This document shows, one piece after another, positions 12,387 to 24,419 of a stretch of DNA of 64,000 nt. The notes under the pieces are model-generated. The model was not told the DNA's origin. It saw only the letters and a list, made by a program, of their open reading frames with translations, and did no database searches. The stretch is from Wolfiporia cocos (Eukaryota > Basidiomycota > Agaricomycetes > Polyporales > Phaeolaceae), in NCBI GenBank assembly GCA_029448655.1, contig JACCLO010000008.1, positions 930,001 through 994,000 on the forward strand, written 5' to 3'. How positions within the stretch are numbered: the stretch's first letter is position 1; every line of letters begins with the position of its first letter. A program made the translations under genes and the position numbers.

Positions 12387-13457
12387 TGACACAAGCACAA
12401 CCTCAGACACACACCGGGGGAAGGGGGATCACGTGAAAGCACCTTCCTGGTCCGGGCATCTAAGGCTGAAATGGCCAAGACAAGTCTGAGGTTCGCTCAA
12501 GACTGTCTGGCGTATATATACTACTATACTGTTTATACATGTTATGGTGCACGGCCCATAAGGTGTCGGTGCTGAGGTAATCTACGTGCTACGTGGTGGC
12601 CAGTAAGGGCATTGGAGCGCGAGCGCTGGTACGGCTAGGGGAGCGCTGGATGTCTATGGCAACATAGTGGGATAGGCCCGATCAGTGGTTCTCATCGATC
12701 GGGGGTTCGCTGGTAATGGCGGGGTTCTATGTCCATGATTGGGACGTCTGCTGTCCAGGTTCCCAAGGACTGGTACTGAGGGGAAGGCACGTGGCGGCCC
12801 AGTTTCCCACGTGCTGGTACTGAAGGATGACGTCTGCCGAGAGTGTGGACTGGCCAGTACGAGCCGTGCATGACGTAGGGTGATCGAGCATGATCGGCTG
12901 CGATCGGTACGTAGAGTCCTGTGACTGCTAGGGTTCTCAGTCATACAGGTGCTGACCGAGGTCGGTGTTCCTCGTAGACTAGGGCGGCTGGAGTTTAAGG
13001 CCTTCCATGGGCCTTGGTCCATATAGTACATAGTCCGTACCAGTAATGGCGTGAGTCCATGGTCAGTAATGACCGTGTAGCCGGTAATGGCTATAGTACG
13101 TGGAGACGGGAGGCGTTGGGTTTGGTTGGTTGGGTGGATGGAGTCCTAGCTGTGAGTCTGGATGGTCATGACCTGATGAGGTGTGATCCAGATAGTGAGG
13201 GGTTGGTCTGGTTAGGTGCTACTGGGCTCATCGTAGTTGGTTGGGGTCACGTGACTGCTTATCGGCTTTATACTGGACTGGACGTGTGGTCGGGGACTAG
13301 GGTTCTTAGGCATGGCTGGTAATGCTGTTAGCTAGTGCCCGTAGTGGTACGTGTGTAGGGCTTGGATCTAGCTGAGGCATCGGGTTTCCAGCCTCGGGGG
13401 TGTTCTCGATGATTGGAAAAGGTACTGTGCCTAGAGGCTTGAAATTGGCGTGTGACA
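12387..13457 (+). mobile_element. Solo LTR-like element, family B (copy 1)
   Basis: It begins TGACACAAGCACAACCTC and ends GGCGTGTGACA, with CAAAA at 12,382-12,386 and 13,458-13,462 as a perfect 5-bp target duplication. Removing it restores GCATAGTTAGCAAAAGACAT, which matches repeat A at about 63,571 (GCATAGTGAGCAAAAGAC). A ~1.07 kb element with TG...CA ends, a 5-bp duplication and no coding domain fits a solo LTR. It is rich in short GTAATGGC motifs. A second copy is at 14,567-16,146. Confidence 0.8.
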
Positions 13458-13476
13458 CAAAAGACATATTGTGTAC

Positions 13477-14404
13477 TGACACAGATCTACCTGTGGGACT
13501 CACCTAGTCGCTATCCTTAGGTAGTAGGGCGACTAGAAGAGGAGGAAAGACCCAGTGCAGCAGTTGCTAGTGGATATAGCGCAGCGGCGAAGCCGGGAAT
13601 GCTTGGGACTACTGATAGTAGTCCACTGGGAGTACCAATGGTACTCCGCGTATGGGCATTCGAGGTGAAGACGATAGAATAGAACTGAAGTATGGAGCGC
13701 TTGGCTCCTACTTAAATACATGTATGCGGAGAGGTCATGTGCTACTGTATAGTACTACCTTTCCGGGTTATGCGGCTTTGCCAATGGGCGAAGCTTATCT
13801 TATCTACTGTTTATAGATCCTATCTACAATGGCCGTGTGGGCCGGTAATGGCCGCACCAATAGTAGGGGAGGAGGTTTATTATTGTCTTGTAGTCACGCG
13901 GGCACAGCCCGGGTATAGGGATGGCCGAGGAGGCCGGACCAATAGCGATATTGCCTTGTTGCTAATATTATGCTGTATGGTCGTGTTGCCATAATTATGC
14001 GAAGGCGTGGCTCGCCTGAGGTGTCATTATGATCAAGGATCTTATGACGGTGGGAAGCCGAGAAGGCCGACCCAATAGAACATTGCTTGGTGGCGATGTT
14101 TGTTGTTGTGGACATTATTATGCGAGCGTGCCGCGCTCGTTCTATCATTATGATCTAAGATCTTATGACGTGGCTGGTCTTGCTGTAACGGGTGAGACCT
14201 ATGACGTAGCTGTAGTGTTGCTATTGGACCGGAAGGTACCGTAGCGTTTATGTAAGCTGGTCATGTGGTGATAAGCCCAGTTAAGAGCTTGTCGTATGGC
14301 AATGGGAGTTAACCCGTAGATAACTTGTAGTTAGACGTATAAATCCAGGATAAATTGCTATAATCATAGGAAAAATGCTGTAAGCCCCAGATAAATCTGT
14401 GACA
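13477..14404 (+). mobile_element. Solo LTR-like element, family D
   Basis: The ends are TGACACAGATC and GATAAATCTGTGACA, which are near-perfect inverted termini. TGTAC is duplicated at 13,472-13,476 and 14,405-14,409. Taking the element out rejoins repeat A sequence. Size is 928 bp with no coding domain. Unlike family B it has only one copy in the window. Confidence 0.75.
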
Positions 14405-14566
14405 TGTACTGAGCGAGAGAAGCATTGCTAAGTAAGCATGAGAATCGCATAGTGAGCAATAAGAAGCACTGCGTAGTGAGCGATAAATTGCATAGCGAAC
14501 AATCATACTGCGTACCGAGCAATCAAGCTGCATATCGAGCGATCAAACTGTAAACGAAGCTCACCG

Positions 14567-16146
14567 TGACACAAGCACAACCTCAGACACACACCCGGAG
14601 GAAGGGGGATCACTCAAAGGTGCCTGCCTGGTCCGGGGCATCTAAGGCTGCAAAGGCCAAGACAAGTCTGAGGGTTGCTCAAGACTGTCTGGCGTTTATA
14701 TACTCCTACACTGTTTGTACATGTTATGGTGTGTGGCCCGTAGGGCATTGGCGCTGAGGTAATCTACATGCTACGTGGTGGCCAGTAAGGGCATTGGAGC
14801 GCGAGCACTGGTACGGCTAGGGGAGCGCTGGATGTCTATGGCAACGTAGCGGGATAGGCCTGATCAGTGGTTCTCGTTGATCGAGGGTTTCACCGGTAAT
14901 GGTGGGGTTCTAAGTCCGTGATTGGGGTTCTAGCGTAGATCGGGGCTGTGGCCAGTAATGGCGGGGTTATCGGGCCGTGATCGGTGACGTAGCTAGTGAT
15001 TGTGGACTGGCCGGTAATGGCCTTGGGTGATCGAGCGTGATTGGCTACAATCGGTGCGTAGCGCCTTGCGACTGCTAGGGTTCTCAGCCGTACAAGGGCT
15101 GTCCGAGGTCGGTGTTCCTCATTGACCTGGGCATTATGGGGTTTAAGGCCTCCCTTGGGCCTTAGTCCGTATAGTACATAATCCATGCCCGTAATGGCGT
15201 ATGTCCATGGTCGGTAATGACCGTATAGCCAGTAATGGCAGTAGTGTTACAGTCCGTATGAATTTGTATACTTGTGATGCCTCACTGGAGAAGAGGACTT
15301 AGCGTTCAACCGCATTATCGCACGTTTGTTTCTAGGGTTCCCTGCTCAACCAGCGACCCTCGTTTCATGTACAACAGCCCTATGCCCATGGTCTCGTAGC
15401 GTATCAGGTTCTAGCTAATATCCTGTGTCTAACCACAGAGCTTCCGTGTTTCAACCACTGTTGTGCTCAACCACAACGTTTCAGCTTAGTTATCATAGCG
15501 TACTAGCCTTATGGACTTAGTGGTAGCAGTACCAAGGACACTATGACCCTGATTACAGAATTGTAGTATAAAAACCCTGCTGTAAATACTGGTCGAGTTC
15601 CTCAGCTCGACCTTGTTGAAATACAAGGATCTTATACTCGTTCTCAAGGGCTTGAGCAATTAAGCCTGCAGCTAGTATATCGATGCTCAACTCTGCTGAG
15701 TCCGACAAGTAGTGCGCTACTCGATACGCTGAGTAACTCAACTTAGTTATTTCAGCTGAACGGATATTTGATCCGTAACAGGTAGTCCGTGGAGACGGGA
15801 GGCGTAGGGTTCGGTTGGTTGGGTGGGCGGAGTCCTAGCCGTGAGTCTGGATGGTTTGTGACCTGATGAGGTGTGGTCCAGGTAGCAAGGGGTTGGTCTG
15901 GTTAGGTGCTACTGGGCTCATCGTAGTTGGTCGGGGTCACGTGACTGCTTTTGGCTTTATGTTGGACTGGATGTAGGGTCTGGGACTAGGGTTCTTAGGT
16001 GGGGCTGGTGATGCTGTTAGCTAGTGCCCGTAGTGGTACGTGTGTAGGGTGTGGATCTTGCTGAGGCATCGGGTTTCCAGCCTCGGGGGTGCTCTCGATG
16101 ATCGGAAAAGCTACTGTGCCTAGAGGCTTGAGATTGGCGTGTGACA
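14567..16146 (+). mobile_element. Solo LTR-like element, family B (copy 2), itself interrupted
   Basis: It has the same ends as copy 1. CACCG is duplicated at 14,562-14,566 and 16,147-16,151. Excision restores repeat A sequence (AAGCTCACCGTGAGCAATC, compare AAAGCTCATCGCGAG at 63,723). Within it lies a family C LTR; without that insert the element is about 1.04 kb and closely resembles copy 1 along its whole length. Confidence 0.8.
15245..15780 (-). mobile_element. Solo LTR, family C (copy 2), inserted in family B
   Basis: Reverse-complement copy of 495-1,033. Ends on the plus strand are TGTTACAGTCCG and GGATCCGTAACA. Flanks are AGTAG (15,240-15,244) and GGTAG (15,781-15,785), a 5-bp duplication with one mismatch. 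Family B copy 1 lacks this insert at the equivalent place (GTAATGGCTATAGTACGTGG near 13,085), which fixes the insertion point. Confidence 0.8.
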
Positions 16147-16772
16147 CACCGTGAGCAATCAAATTCAAACCTGGGTGATTCAAACACATAGTTGGAGGCT
16201 ACAGTTAAAATACTAACAACGCTAACCCTTTGCAACACACTTCCAATGTCGGTATGTGAACAAATATATTTTGTCCGCGGAGGCGTGTCAAACAGGAGGC
16301 CTGGCTCCTCCTGACATTTTATCTCCATCTTCTATTGTTACTTTTCTACTTCCGCCCATAATCTATCAATCGCCCGCGACGTTTTGCGACCATGCATGTA
16401 CGTAGTTGTAATTACTGCCCGCGGTATATAGAATCAGATGTTTTCACACAAGCACATCACGGGACCGCGGGACGAGCGCCCGACTTGTGACTCTGCCGCC
16501 TGCACCTACAACGACGTGCGCGTGCGTAGCTTCTAATTTGCATCATTGATTACTGTAGCTGACGGAATCCCAATTCGTCCATATCTATGCTCAGCCTACA
16601 GACCGCCCAAAATCGTACTGGCGAACGCATAATCTCTGCGCGGAGTCCGTCGAACCTTACTCTGAATCTGGAGCAACTTTCAATTCACCCAGTCAATCCT
16701 GCAGGACTTGCTCAATGGATATGTTGATCACAGCATATGTCCCGCCCATTGCCGTACGGCATTTTGGACAGA

Positions 16773-16936
16773 GATAAGGGGTCGTCTCGCGGAACCTCAA
16801 TCAGGTATACTGGGCCGGCTTACACGGTGATTTGCATCGCGTCCGTGAAGCCAAGTTTGCGATTCAGCAAGCCTCGTAGGTAAATTTCAAATGAGAAACG
16901 ACTTCTACTGCCCTAGAGCGTAGCTTATCCTTATCG
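16773..16936. promoter_or_regulatory. GATA-factor core sites upstream of the permease
   Basis: GATAAG occurs at 16,773-16,778 (AGATAAG) and, on the minus strand, at 16,924-16,929 and 16,930-16,935 (the latter as CGATAAG). Fungal nitrogen regulators of the AreA/Gln3 type bind HGATAR. Two sites satisfy this consensus and lie 120-280 bp before a nitrogen-source permease. Control by nitrogen catabolite repression is an inference. Confidence 0.4.
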
Positions 16937-17054
16937 CAGCATCGATAGCGTCTTGGAGTCGCTCTTTCCATTCACATAAGTAGTGGCGCACGCGAGCTGA
17001 GGGGCGATAGCCCATCCCGCCGTTTCCTTATTCTCCCACTCGTCCGATCCCGTC

Positions 17055-19015
17055 ATGGCCAGTGCAGGTTTGATGCGAAGGTTACTGAAGAAGCTCGAGG
17101 TACCGAACCAGGATGAACGAGAGGCAGATCGATGGCATAATTTCGATCTCATGCCTGTCGAACCTGCGCGACGAACATGGGATGCGCGCCAATTCGTTGA
17201 GCTTTGGATATTGGTTAACATGAACATCTCGGGGTATCAAACCGGTTCATCGCTTGTATCTAGCGGACTGACATGGTGGCAAGCCGTTGTCTGCATAATT
17301 TTCGGGGACATGTGCGTCTATTCAGTTCAAATATGCTACATTACTGACGCGCTAGGCCATCAGCCTCGCTGCGATCTTCGTAACCCTGAATTCGACGTCT
17401 GGGGCATTTTACCACATCGGCTACCCGGCGATCACGCGGATCGTCTTTGGAATGAATGGTAGCTACTTCGCTCTCGCTAATCGAATCTTGCTTTCCATGG
17501 TGTGGTGTGAGTGTTGTTGGGATACTTGGTATCACAGCGTACCGATGTTTTCTTCTCAGTCGCTGTACAAGCCTGGAACGGTGGTCTCTGCGTCGAGGTC
17601 TGCTTACGTGCGATTTTCCCTCATCACATCGACAATATCCCCAATCCATTTCCGGAAAGCACAGGCATGAACGGCGCGGAATTCATGTGCTACGTGCTGT
17701 TCATGCTGATCTGCGCGCCCCTCACATACATCCACCCGCATAAGCTCAACACTTTCTTCAAAATTTGCTCGGTGATAGTATTCGTCAACCAGCTTGCGAT
17801 GTTAATTTGGGCTCTGGCGACAATGAAAGGTGGGTTGGCGAGCTCCGAGCTCAAATCAGAAGTGTCCTTGGGCAAGTCCGCGCTCGCGTGGGCCATCTGT
17901 AATGGCATCATGGCGCAGATCGGATCTATTGCTGCCGGTATCCTCAACGACAATGACTTCACGCGTTTCGCGAAGACCCCAGAACGTCGCGCGATTGTCG
18001 CACAAGCCCGTTCGTAGTCTGTTATGCGATATATAGCGTCGCCGTTGCTTATCCTGGGTGCAGTAACGTTCCCGGTCACCGCGTTCCTGACAGCCTTGTT
18101 TGGTATTCTGATTACCGCAGCAACGACGGAGCGGTATGGAGAGCAGATTTGGAATCCCCCAGTACTCCTACTTGCTGCACAGAAGGCCAGTGGCCCGGGT
18201 TCCCGCGCGTCCACTTTCTTCTGCGGCTTCGCCTGGATGATTGCGCAGATTGGCATTAATGTTCCAGGAAATTTGGTACGTCGGATTTGTTGCGTTATTG
18301 TTACTATGAGATTTACCACGCGTAGATAGCAGGCGGCGTGGATGTAGCCGCCCTGTGGCCAAAATACATCAATCTGCGTCGCGGAGCATATCTCATCTTG
18401 CTTGTTTCGATCGCAGTGAATCCGTGGCAACTAGTTAGCACTTCAAGTGTCTTCTTGAATGTTCTCGGTGCCTACGGTGTATTTCTGAGCCCAATGATCG
18501 GCATGGTAAGCGTTGTGATATGTTGCTTTCGGATCCATCGCGAACATCTTCTTTAGATGGTCAGCCACTACTACGTGATTCAGAAGCGATACTTCAAGAT
18601 TCCTGATATTTATATTGGGGATTCGCGCTCGATATACTGGTACACGAAGGGTGTCAACTGGCGCGCATTCGTCGCATTCTCCTGCGGCGTTGCGCCCTGC
18701 ATCACAGGTTTTGTCGGTGCGGTCTCCCCACACATTGTGAGCGCACCCGCTGCCCGAATGTACGACATCAACTTCGTACTCGGTTTCACGGTGTCCTTCG
18801 TGGTGAATTGGATTCTCCATTGCTTGTTCCCGGTGCCAAGCCAGATTACTTTCGTGCGCAATATGGAGAAGGCCGGTGCGCCAACGACCCTGGATGGACT
18901 CAGCAAGTCTATGGCGATGGCTGCTGCATCTGCGGCTGCGACAGAGGAGCACGAAAGCATCGATGCAAAAAAGAGAAGTGGTGAGATTACTCCGCAAGTA
19001 TACGAGGCTACATAG
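17055..19015 (+). CDS. NCS1-family permease (uracil/allantoin/uridine type)
   Basis: Exons 17055-17311, 17364-17506, 17560-18009, 18064-18275, 18326-18505 and 18557-19015 join in frame to 566 aa. The family imports uracil, uridine, allantoin or related nitrogen compounds across the plasma membrane with H+ or Na+. Family marks: VNMNISGYQTGSSLVSSGL (helix 1 region), WWQAVVCIIFGD, MVWFAVQAWNGGLCVE, NDNDFTRFAKTP, GAYGVFLSPMIG and VSHYYVIQKRYFKIPDIY, with about 12 hydrophobic segments overall. The N-terminus is hydrophilic (EADRWHNFDLMP). A TAG in the exon-3 frame at 18,015 is removed by a 54-nt intron (18,010-18,063) that gives VAQALTFPVTAFLTALFG, so the gene is intact. Exact substrate cannot be told; the sequence is closer to Fur4/Dal4/Fui1 than to Fcy2. 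GATA sites upstream suggest nitrogen control. Confidence 0.9.
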
Positions 19016-21548
19016 TCGGCTGTTCAGTAGAACATGTCGAATATATTCTCTGCGCCAACCAAACGGTGCCGTTCACTTATACGGATCTCAGGCGACCATG
19101 ACGCGCTATCGATGTCATGTGCCCCGGTCACTACGGGAGCATTCGCCGAGCTGAAAGTTGCAGCGGGGAGTACTAACCGTTTCCTAATGCCTTCATGCAC
19201 AGGCTCCTCGGCGAAACTACCGGTAGCATGATTCTCATATGGTCCGTGTTCCGTCAATCATGTCGTTATCTTCTGACAACCAGTATCAGACGTTGTCTAA
19301 TCTCCGAAGCGTAAGATTCATGTGACAATACGAAGCTGTGCAAATATGACTCGGAGACATTTGCACCAAGCTGCAGCACCTATTCCCACTACGGTCGCCA
19401 AGGGATAGCTTAACCTCCACGGACCTGGCCAAATTCATGTAGCAAGTAAGTCACATTCACCCAAATGAACTCGACCCATTCACGGCGCCACAACCCGGGG
19501 ACGTCGGCGCTTTGCATCCTCAGCAAAGCCTCGACGTAGATCCGAAGCGCGTTAGGTAGGTACGTAGTTCCGGTCCTTACTCTAGCCTCTGTTTCATCCA
19601 GTATGTCTCGTGAGCGGTCTGTGGCAGGTTTTGCGGCCTATGGACTTCCTGACCCACCCATCGATGAGCTGATAGACCACATCTCGATTAAATAGGCAGA
19701 TTTACAGCGTCCCACTTTAACGCCGGAAGGAACCACCAGCCGCGCAATCTCACGTGCGGCTCATTTCTGATGTCTGCCTCGAGCCCCCCACGCCGTACAT
19801 GCACATCATGAACCGTTCCCCCTGATTCTAACCTATCGCACCTAGCACAATGGTCTTGGCCATCGTGAGATTCGCAAACAATGGATTTATGATCCTGCAT
19901 GCCACCATGCAGTGTCAATGAACCTGATATGCCCTTGCTCTCTAGCATTGCCCGGCCTCCTGGATGTTTGGGAGGCATCAAGAAACACAGAGAACGGGGA
20001 AATGCGATCTTCGTTTCCCCCGATCTGACGCAGTTCACGTAATTGGGATTGAACGCCGTCAGCAATTAACTTAGTCCACAGTGTGGCGCTGGTTCTTATC
20101 CTGCCTCGCCGCTGCAGCATTGTCAGAGACAGGATGCTTTGCTGTAGCCGGTGTACCTCTGATATTTTCTGTGGAATACCCACGACATCATTGTGTGTCG
20201 AGGCACAGAAGGTTCTAGGTATGTTGTGGTACTCATCGTAATTTTGATTGGGCCATGAATGACGCAGCGCTGCAGACCGCAAGCAACTTTCCTAATGCAC
20301 ACCTCTGCTTCGCCGCGCGCATCAAATTGATCAGATGCTGTGTGATACGAAAGGAGGGGTTACTCGAACAGGTAAGTCTTTGAATGGTCTGGTACTCGCT
20401 GGTTTTCACCTTGGATGACGAACACGCAAAGCTAATTTCCTAGCTGAGTCTAGTTCACACCAGCTTTCACCAGTCACTTCCTTGCTGATCAGCCATATAG
20501 CTAGCGCCGACACGGATCGCGAACACGAGTATAGCAACACCCCTCAAGATATGATCGACAATAATGTCATCTATGCTGAGGTGCACTCGTAGTGATTCTG
20601 AATGCTGTGGACCACATTATAACAATTTGGAATCTTCTGGATATTATTTTCGGTGTCTTCATAGATGGTTTCAACCTTGTAGATGCGCTACTAACACAGG
20701 ACCATCATTCTATTTTGATGACGTCTATGCCGGCAGCGCGATAAGCGGGTTGTCGCGACATATCCCATATCAAGATTTCTCCAGGAGGTCACATTATCAC
20801 TGATATAATCGCTCCTTGATGCTATGCACATTTGTAGGTCGACGAACGGACAAAGAACAATCTAAATCTCGCTTTCCAACTCAGAGCTTCGCGACAGCAA
20901 TTACTGCCTGGCAAATAGTGCTCGACGTATCAAACCTGGGCGACGACTTTGTCATTGCCCCGACTTGTCCCTGCCCTCGATCACAGTACGTATACACATC
21001 TGTCAAGATAGTTTTACACCCCTCTGCCACATTGCGTTTCGGGTTCGGCGCTTTCCGGGTCTCGGCGTTACAGTAGCACTTATCAGATCTTATCTAGATA
21101 TCCGAGCATTTTGACGATTTCTGATCCGCTCCCGGCAACTGCTGCACAATGAGGTTGATGAGGCCCAGAAACGTCTACATTCGCAGGAACCTAGTCAAGC
21201 GCCTTCAGTTTTCGGTGGTTAACCGCTGTAGGAACGTGGTGGCCTATCTGAACCTCGGCATCATTGAGATAGCTGGAGTCCTCAATTTCTAAGCTGCTCT
21301 TCACAATCCGTGACTGTCATTCATGGGCGTGGGTGATCACAGCCACCGGATCCGCCGACATTCCAATGGCTCACTGCTACGGGCGGGTGCTGCCTCGTGG
21401 CGTACACGCTCAAATCGTCTGCTAGTCCACGTTCTCGCCATTGAAATAGCCGTGCGTTGGAGCTTTCCTCCCCTCGGGTTCCCTCTGTGCTCTGCGGTCC
21501 GCATTCACCCCTTCATCCGCCTTCCCTATACCCTCACATCCGGCCACA
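19016..21548. other. Intergenic region with pyrimidine-rich leader
   Basis: No gene is supported. Short ORFs at 19,688-20,282 (minus) and 20,564-21,076 (plus) have no known motif; one hydrophobic stretch near 20,610-20,660 may be a fragment of a membrane protein. The last 90 bases before the kinase ATG (about 21,461-21,545) are strongly C/T-rich, which is common in leaders of expressed fungal genes. Confidence 0.45.
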
Positions 21549-23926
21549 ATGGTTGACTCTCCAGAATCCGCGAGCGCACCTTGCCCCCCTCCCCTCGGCA
21601 CTCTCATCGACAATGATACTCTGGAGCTGGTCGAAGTGCTTGGCTACGGTGGCTATGGTGTTGTGTATCGCGCCGTCGATATCTACTCACCTGAGCCGGT
21701 CTCATATGCCGTCAAATGCCTCCCGCACTCACAAAAGCGCAACTCTGCCAGGCAGCGTCAGCTGCACATGCGCGAGATCGCTCTTCATCAGCTCGCGTCC
21801 CGCCACTCGAATGTCGTCACCCTTCATCGAGTGGTCGAGGACTACCAGTATACGTTCATTGTTATGGATTACTGCAGCGATGGTGATCTGTTCTCCCAAA
21901 TCCTCCACCATCGTCGCTACTTGGGCAACGACGAGCTCATCAAGAAAGTATTCCTTCAGCTGCTCGATGCAGTTGAGCACTGCCATAACTTGGGGATTTT
22001 CCACCGTGACCTGAAGCCGGAGAATGTTCTTTGCTTCGATGGCGGTCTGCGACTCGCCATCACTGACTTTGGTCTGGCTACCACTGACCGCATGAGCACC
22101 GAATTCCGTACGGGCAGCGTATATCACATGAGCCCAGGTAGGCCACCTTGAGGAGCGTACACTGTTCAAACTGACATATTCTTGTAGAATGTCAGGGCGG
22201 AGTCTTCGCACCGACAAAGAGCTACTCGCCACTCTTCAATGACATCTGGTCGCTTGGCATCATCCTGCTCAACCTCATCACAGGGCGTAACCCATGGAAG
22301 TCGGCTGCCGCTGACGACTGCACTTTCCAGGCATATCTTCGCGACCCCGCGCACTTCCTGCCCACCGTGCTCCCGATCTCCGAAGAGGTCAACCGCCTGC
22401 TCGTTCGTACGCTCGAGGTGGACTGGCGGAGACGTATCACCGTTCGCGAGATGCGAGCAGCACTCCAGGAGATCCGCACCTTCTACTCTCCAGACGTCCT
22501 GTTTGAGGACAGCATGGCACGATGCCCTTGGGAGGCTGCAGTGAACATCGAGTCGGACAGCGGAGAATCTTTGGGCGACGGGCAGGATGTTCAGGAGGAA
22601 CCGCTACACGATGAGGACTTCGTTTCGTCGTGGAGTGGCTCAGAGTCAGAGTCGGAGTTGGTCTTCGCGCACAATACGGATGCGGAAACCTCGTCATGGG
22701 CCGATTCTGAATCAGATCGGGCGCACCATCATGGTTCATACGCTCGCTCCATGTCGCCGTCGCCATCCTCTCCCCTCTTCACGACCACGAAGCTGTTTGA
22801 TGCGCTTCAGACACCGAGTAATCCATCCACATATTCCATCGTATCATCTGCATCCATACCATCCCTTCCTGCCACACCCGGGATCGACGCCACATTCAGT
22901 CAACCACCGAGGCAGCGGCCGACGTTGAAGCTCACTCTGAATACGAACGATCTTCAACCGACAACGTACTACGACAGCAACCTCATGATGATCTCTGCTC
23001 GTTCATCATCGATGCATACCGCGCTGGAGTCGCAGATCGATGCGTATGGTGTGTACTCGCCATACCTCTCCGCAACCATACCCGAGAAGGCGTCTCTCTT
23101 CGTCGCGTCGGATGATGTAGGCATGCGCACTACGCCTGTCACAAGAGGCACTCTTGTGGAAGATGAAATGAAGTCGACCTACACGTACCCGACCATCGAC
23201 GGTGAGACTCCGTCTGCAGCGCGGCCGGAATCCCCCGTCCTCGGTCTCAGTTACGCATCAACCGGAAGTATCACTGCCGTTGAGCGGTTCGAGTACAACT
23301 GGGATCAGTACTCATCCACCGCGAGCCCTATTCGAGCCATGCCCGCGCCATCCATCTCCTTTCTCAACTTCTCCGACTCCATCCCCGGCCACCAGAGCCC
23401 CATCCGTGCCCAGTGGTCCTCCTTCTCCTATACCCCCACCTCGCCTGTTGACCGACACGCCGCCAACCCCAAAACCGCCTCCTTCTTTCCCTTTCAATGC
23501 CATGCGCCGCCTGCTTCGCCGCCTCCTCTTCCCATTCGCCGCCCGCTTTCGCCGGCCGAACGCGAACGCGAACAGGACGGCAAGGCGCGTACACGTACGG
23601 CAAGCTTCCTGAACCCCATCCGGCTGGCGTTCCCCCGGCGCTCCTCGTCGCCCCTGTCACACGCGTCGACTGCGCCACGAGGCCACCACGACCGCGCGGT
23701 ACAGACGGAGCCCGCGCCTGTGCCGCCGCCCGTGTTGAGCACGAATTGGGCATTCTCGCCGAGCACATCTTCGTCCCCGCAGCCACAGCCGTACCTCTGC
23801 CTGCCGCCGCTCGAGAAGGGCGATTCGCGGGTAGTGGGCCCCCAGCGCGTGTCGCGTAGGAAGAGAATGCGCTCGGCTCGAGACTGGTTCTCGCCTAGCA
23901 AATTTTTTTCTGCAGTCCTCACCTGA
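21549..23926 (+). CDS. Ser/Thr protein kinase, Ran1/Ksp1-like
   Basis: Exons 21549-22137 and 22188-23926 give 775 aa; the 50-nt intron splits the activation-loop coding region. Kinase domain, residues about 25-310: glycine loop GYGGYGVVY (32-40), AVK Lys56, Glu76 in the alpha-C region, HRDLKPEN (152-159), DFG (173-175), then VYHMSPE and DIWSLGIILLNLITGRNPW. All catalytic residues are present. The remaining ~460 residues are Ser/Pro-rich and predicted disordered, with an acidic Ser stretch (ESDSGESLGD, SGSESESE) and Pro-rich repeats. This plan resembles S. pombe Ran1/Pat1 and yeast Ksp1, Sks1 and Vhs1, which control nutrient response, meiosis entry or filamentous growth. The ATG at 21,549 sits in CACAATGG. 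The particular subfamily is inferred from the domain only. Confidence 0.88.
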
Positions 23927-24419
23927 TGGTTTGAGCAAGTCGGCAAGAACCTCGCATCGTGCATTATCGTTATTGCATCCATCTCCCAGCATATCACCTT
24001 TGCATCACACATCACTTGCATTGGCCACTAACTTGCATCACTATTTGCACGTAACTTTATCTCGGCTCTTTCATGACAGTTTACGAGTTGAACGATCTTG
24101 TATACGACACAGCCTGTATGTTGTACAGCCGTTACGTCGAACAATATATGTGGCATAACCGAATGAACTTCCGATTGCGGGGTGTCTTTCGATTTGATCC
24201 TCGTTGCCTCTGAGTCGATCGCAAAGCTGCCGACATGCGGCCGCATAGTTATAACATGCAGTAAGCACGATGCAAGACTCACGTTTATGACATTTGCATA
24301 TCCGCAAGAATAGCCGACGGTGCTCTGAAAGCGAGGTATCGTGTATCAGGCGTTCAAGACCCAGGTTTCATAGACAGTGGATAGTCGATGCTACAGTAGC
24401 CCACACCGATGTGATGTGC
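23927..24419. other. Convergent 3' intergenic region
   Basis: Kinase and uS5m genes converge here. I see no gene; ORFs on either strand are short and mutually overlapping. It probably holds the two 3' ends. Confidence 0.5.

Larger units (their letters stand above)
12095..16290 (+). repeat. Repeat A (copy 1), host of nested insertions
   Basis: Segments at about 12,095-12,386, 13,458-13,476, 14,405-14,566 and 16,147-16,290 form one repeat of roughly 600 bp once three insertions are removed. They match 63,367-63,864 in order: GAGTTGATAGACAATA, GCGCCGGAGCCTAG, GCATAGTGAGCAAAAGAC, GCATAGCGAACAATCATACTG and, at the right end, a TTTGTC motif followed a few bases later by GGCGTGTCA. Its core has many degenerate copies of GCATAGYGAGCRAW, inverted relative to each other on the two sides, so the unit could fold back. 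The left boundary is unclear. Confidence 0.65.

Noticed and set aside
18010..18023. Permease as a pseudogene with an in-frame TAG
   Set aside because: A canonical-length intron (18,010-18,063) removes the stop and restores a conserved transmembrane segment in frame.
23312..24021. Several long minus-strand ORFs over the kinase C-terminus
   Set aside because: They are shadows of the GC-rich Ser/Pro-coding exon, full of Gly/Arg, and overlap one another.
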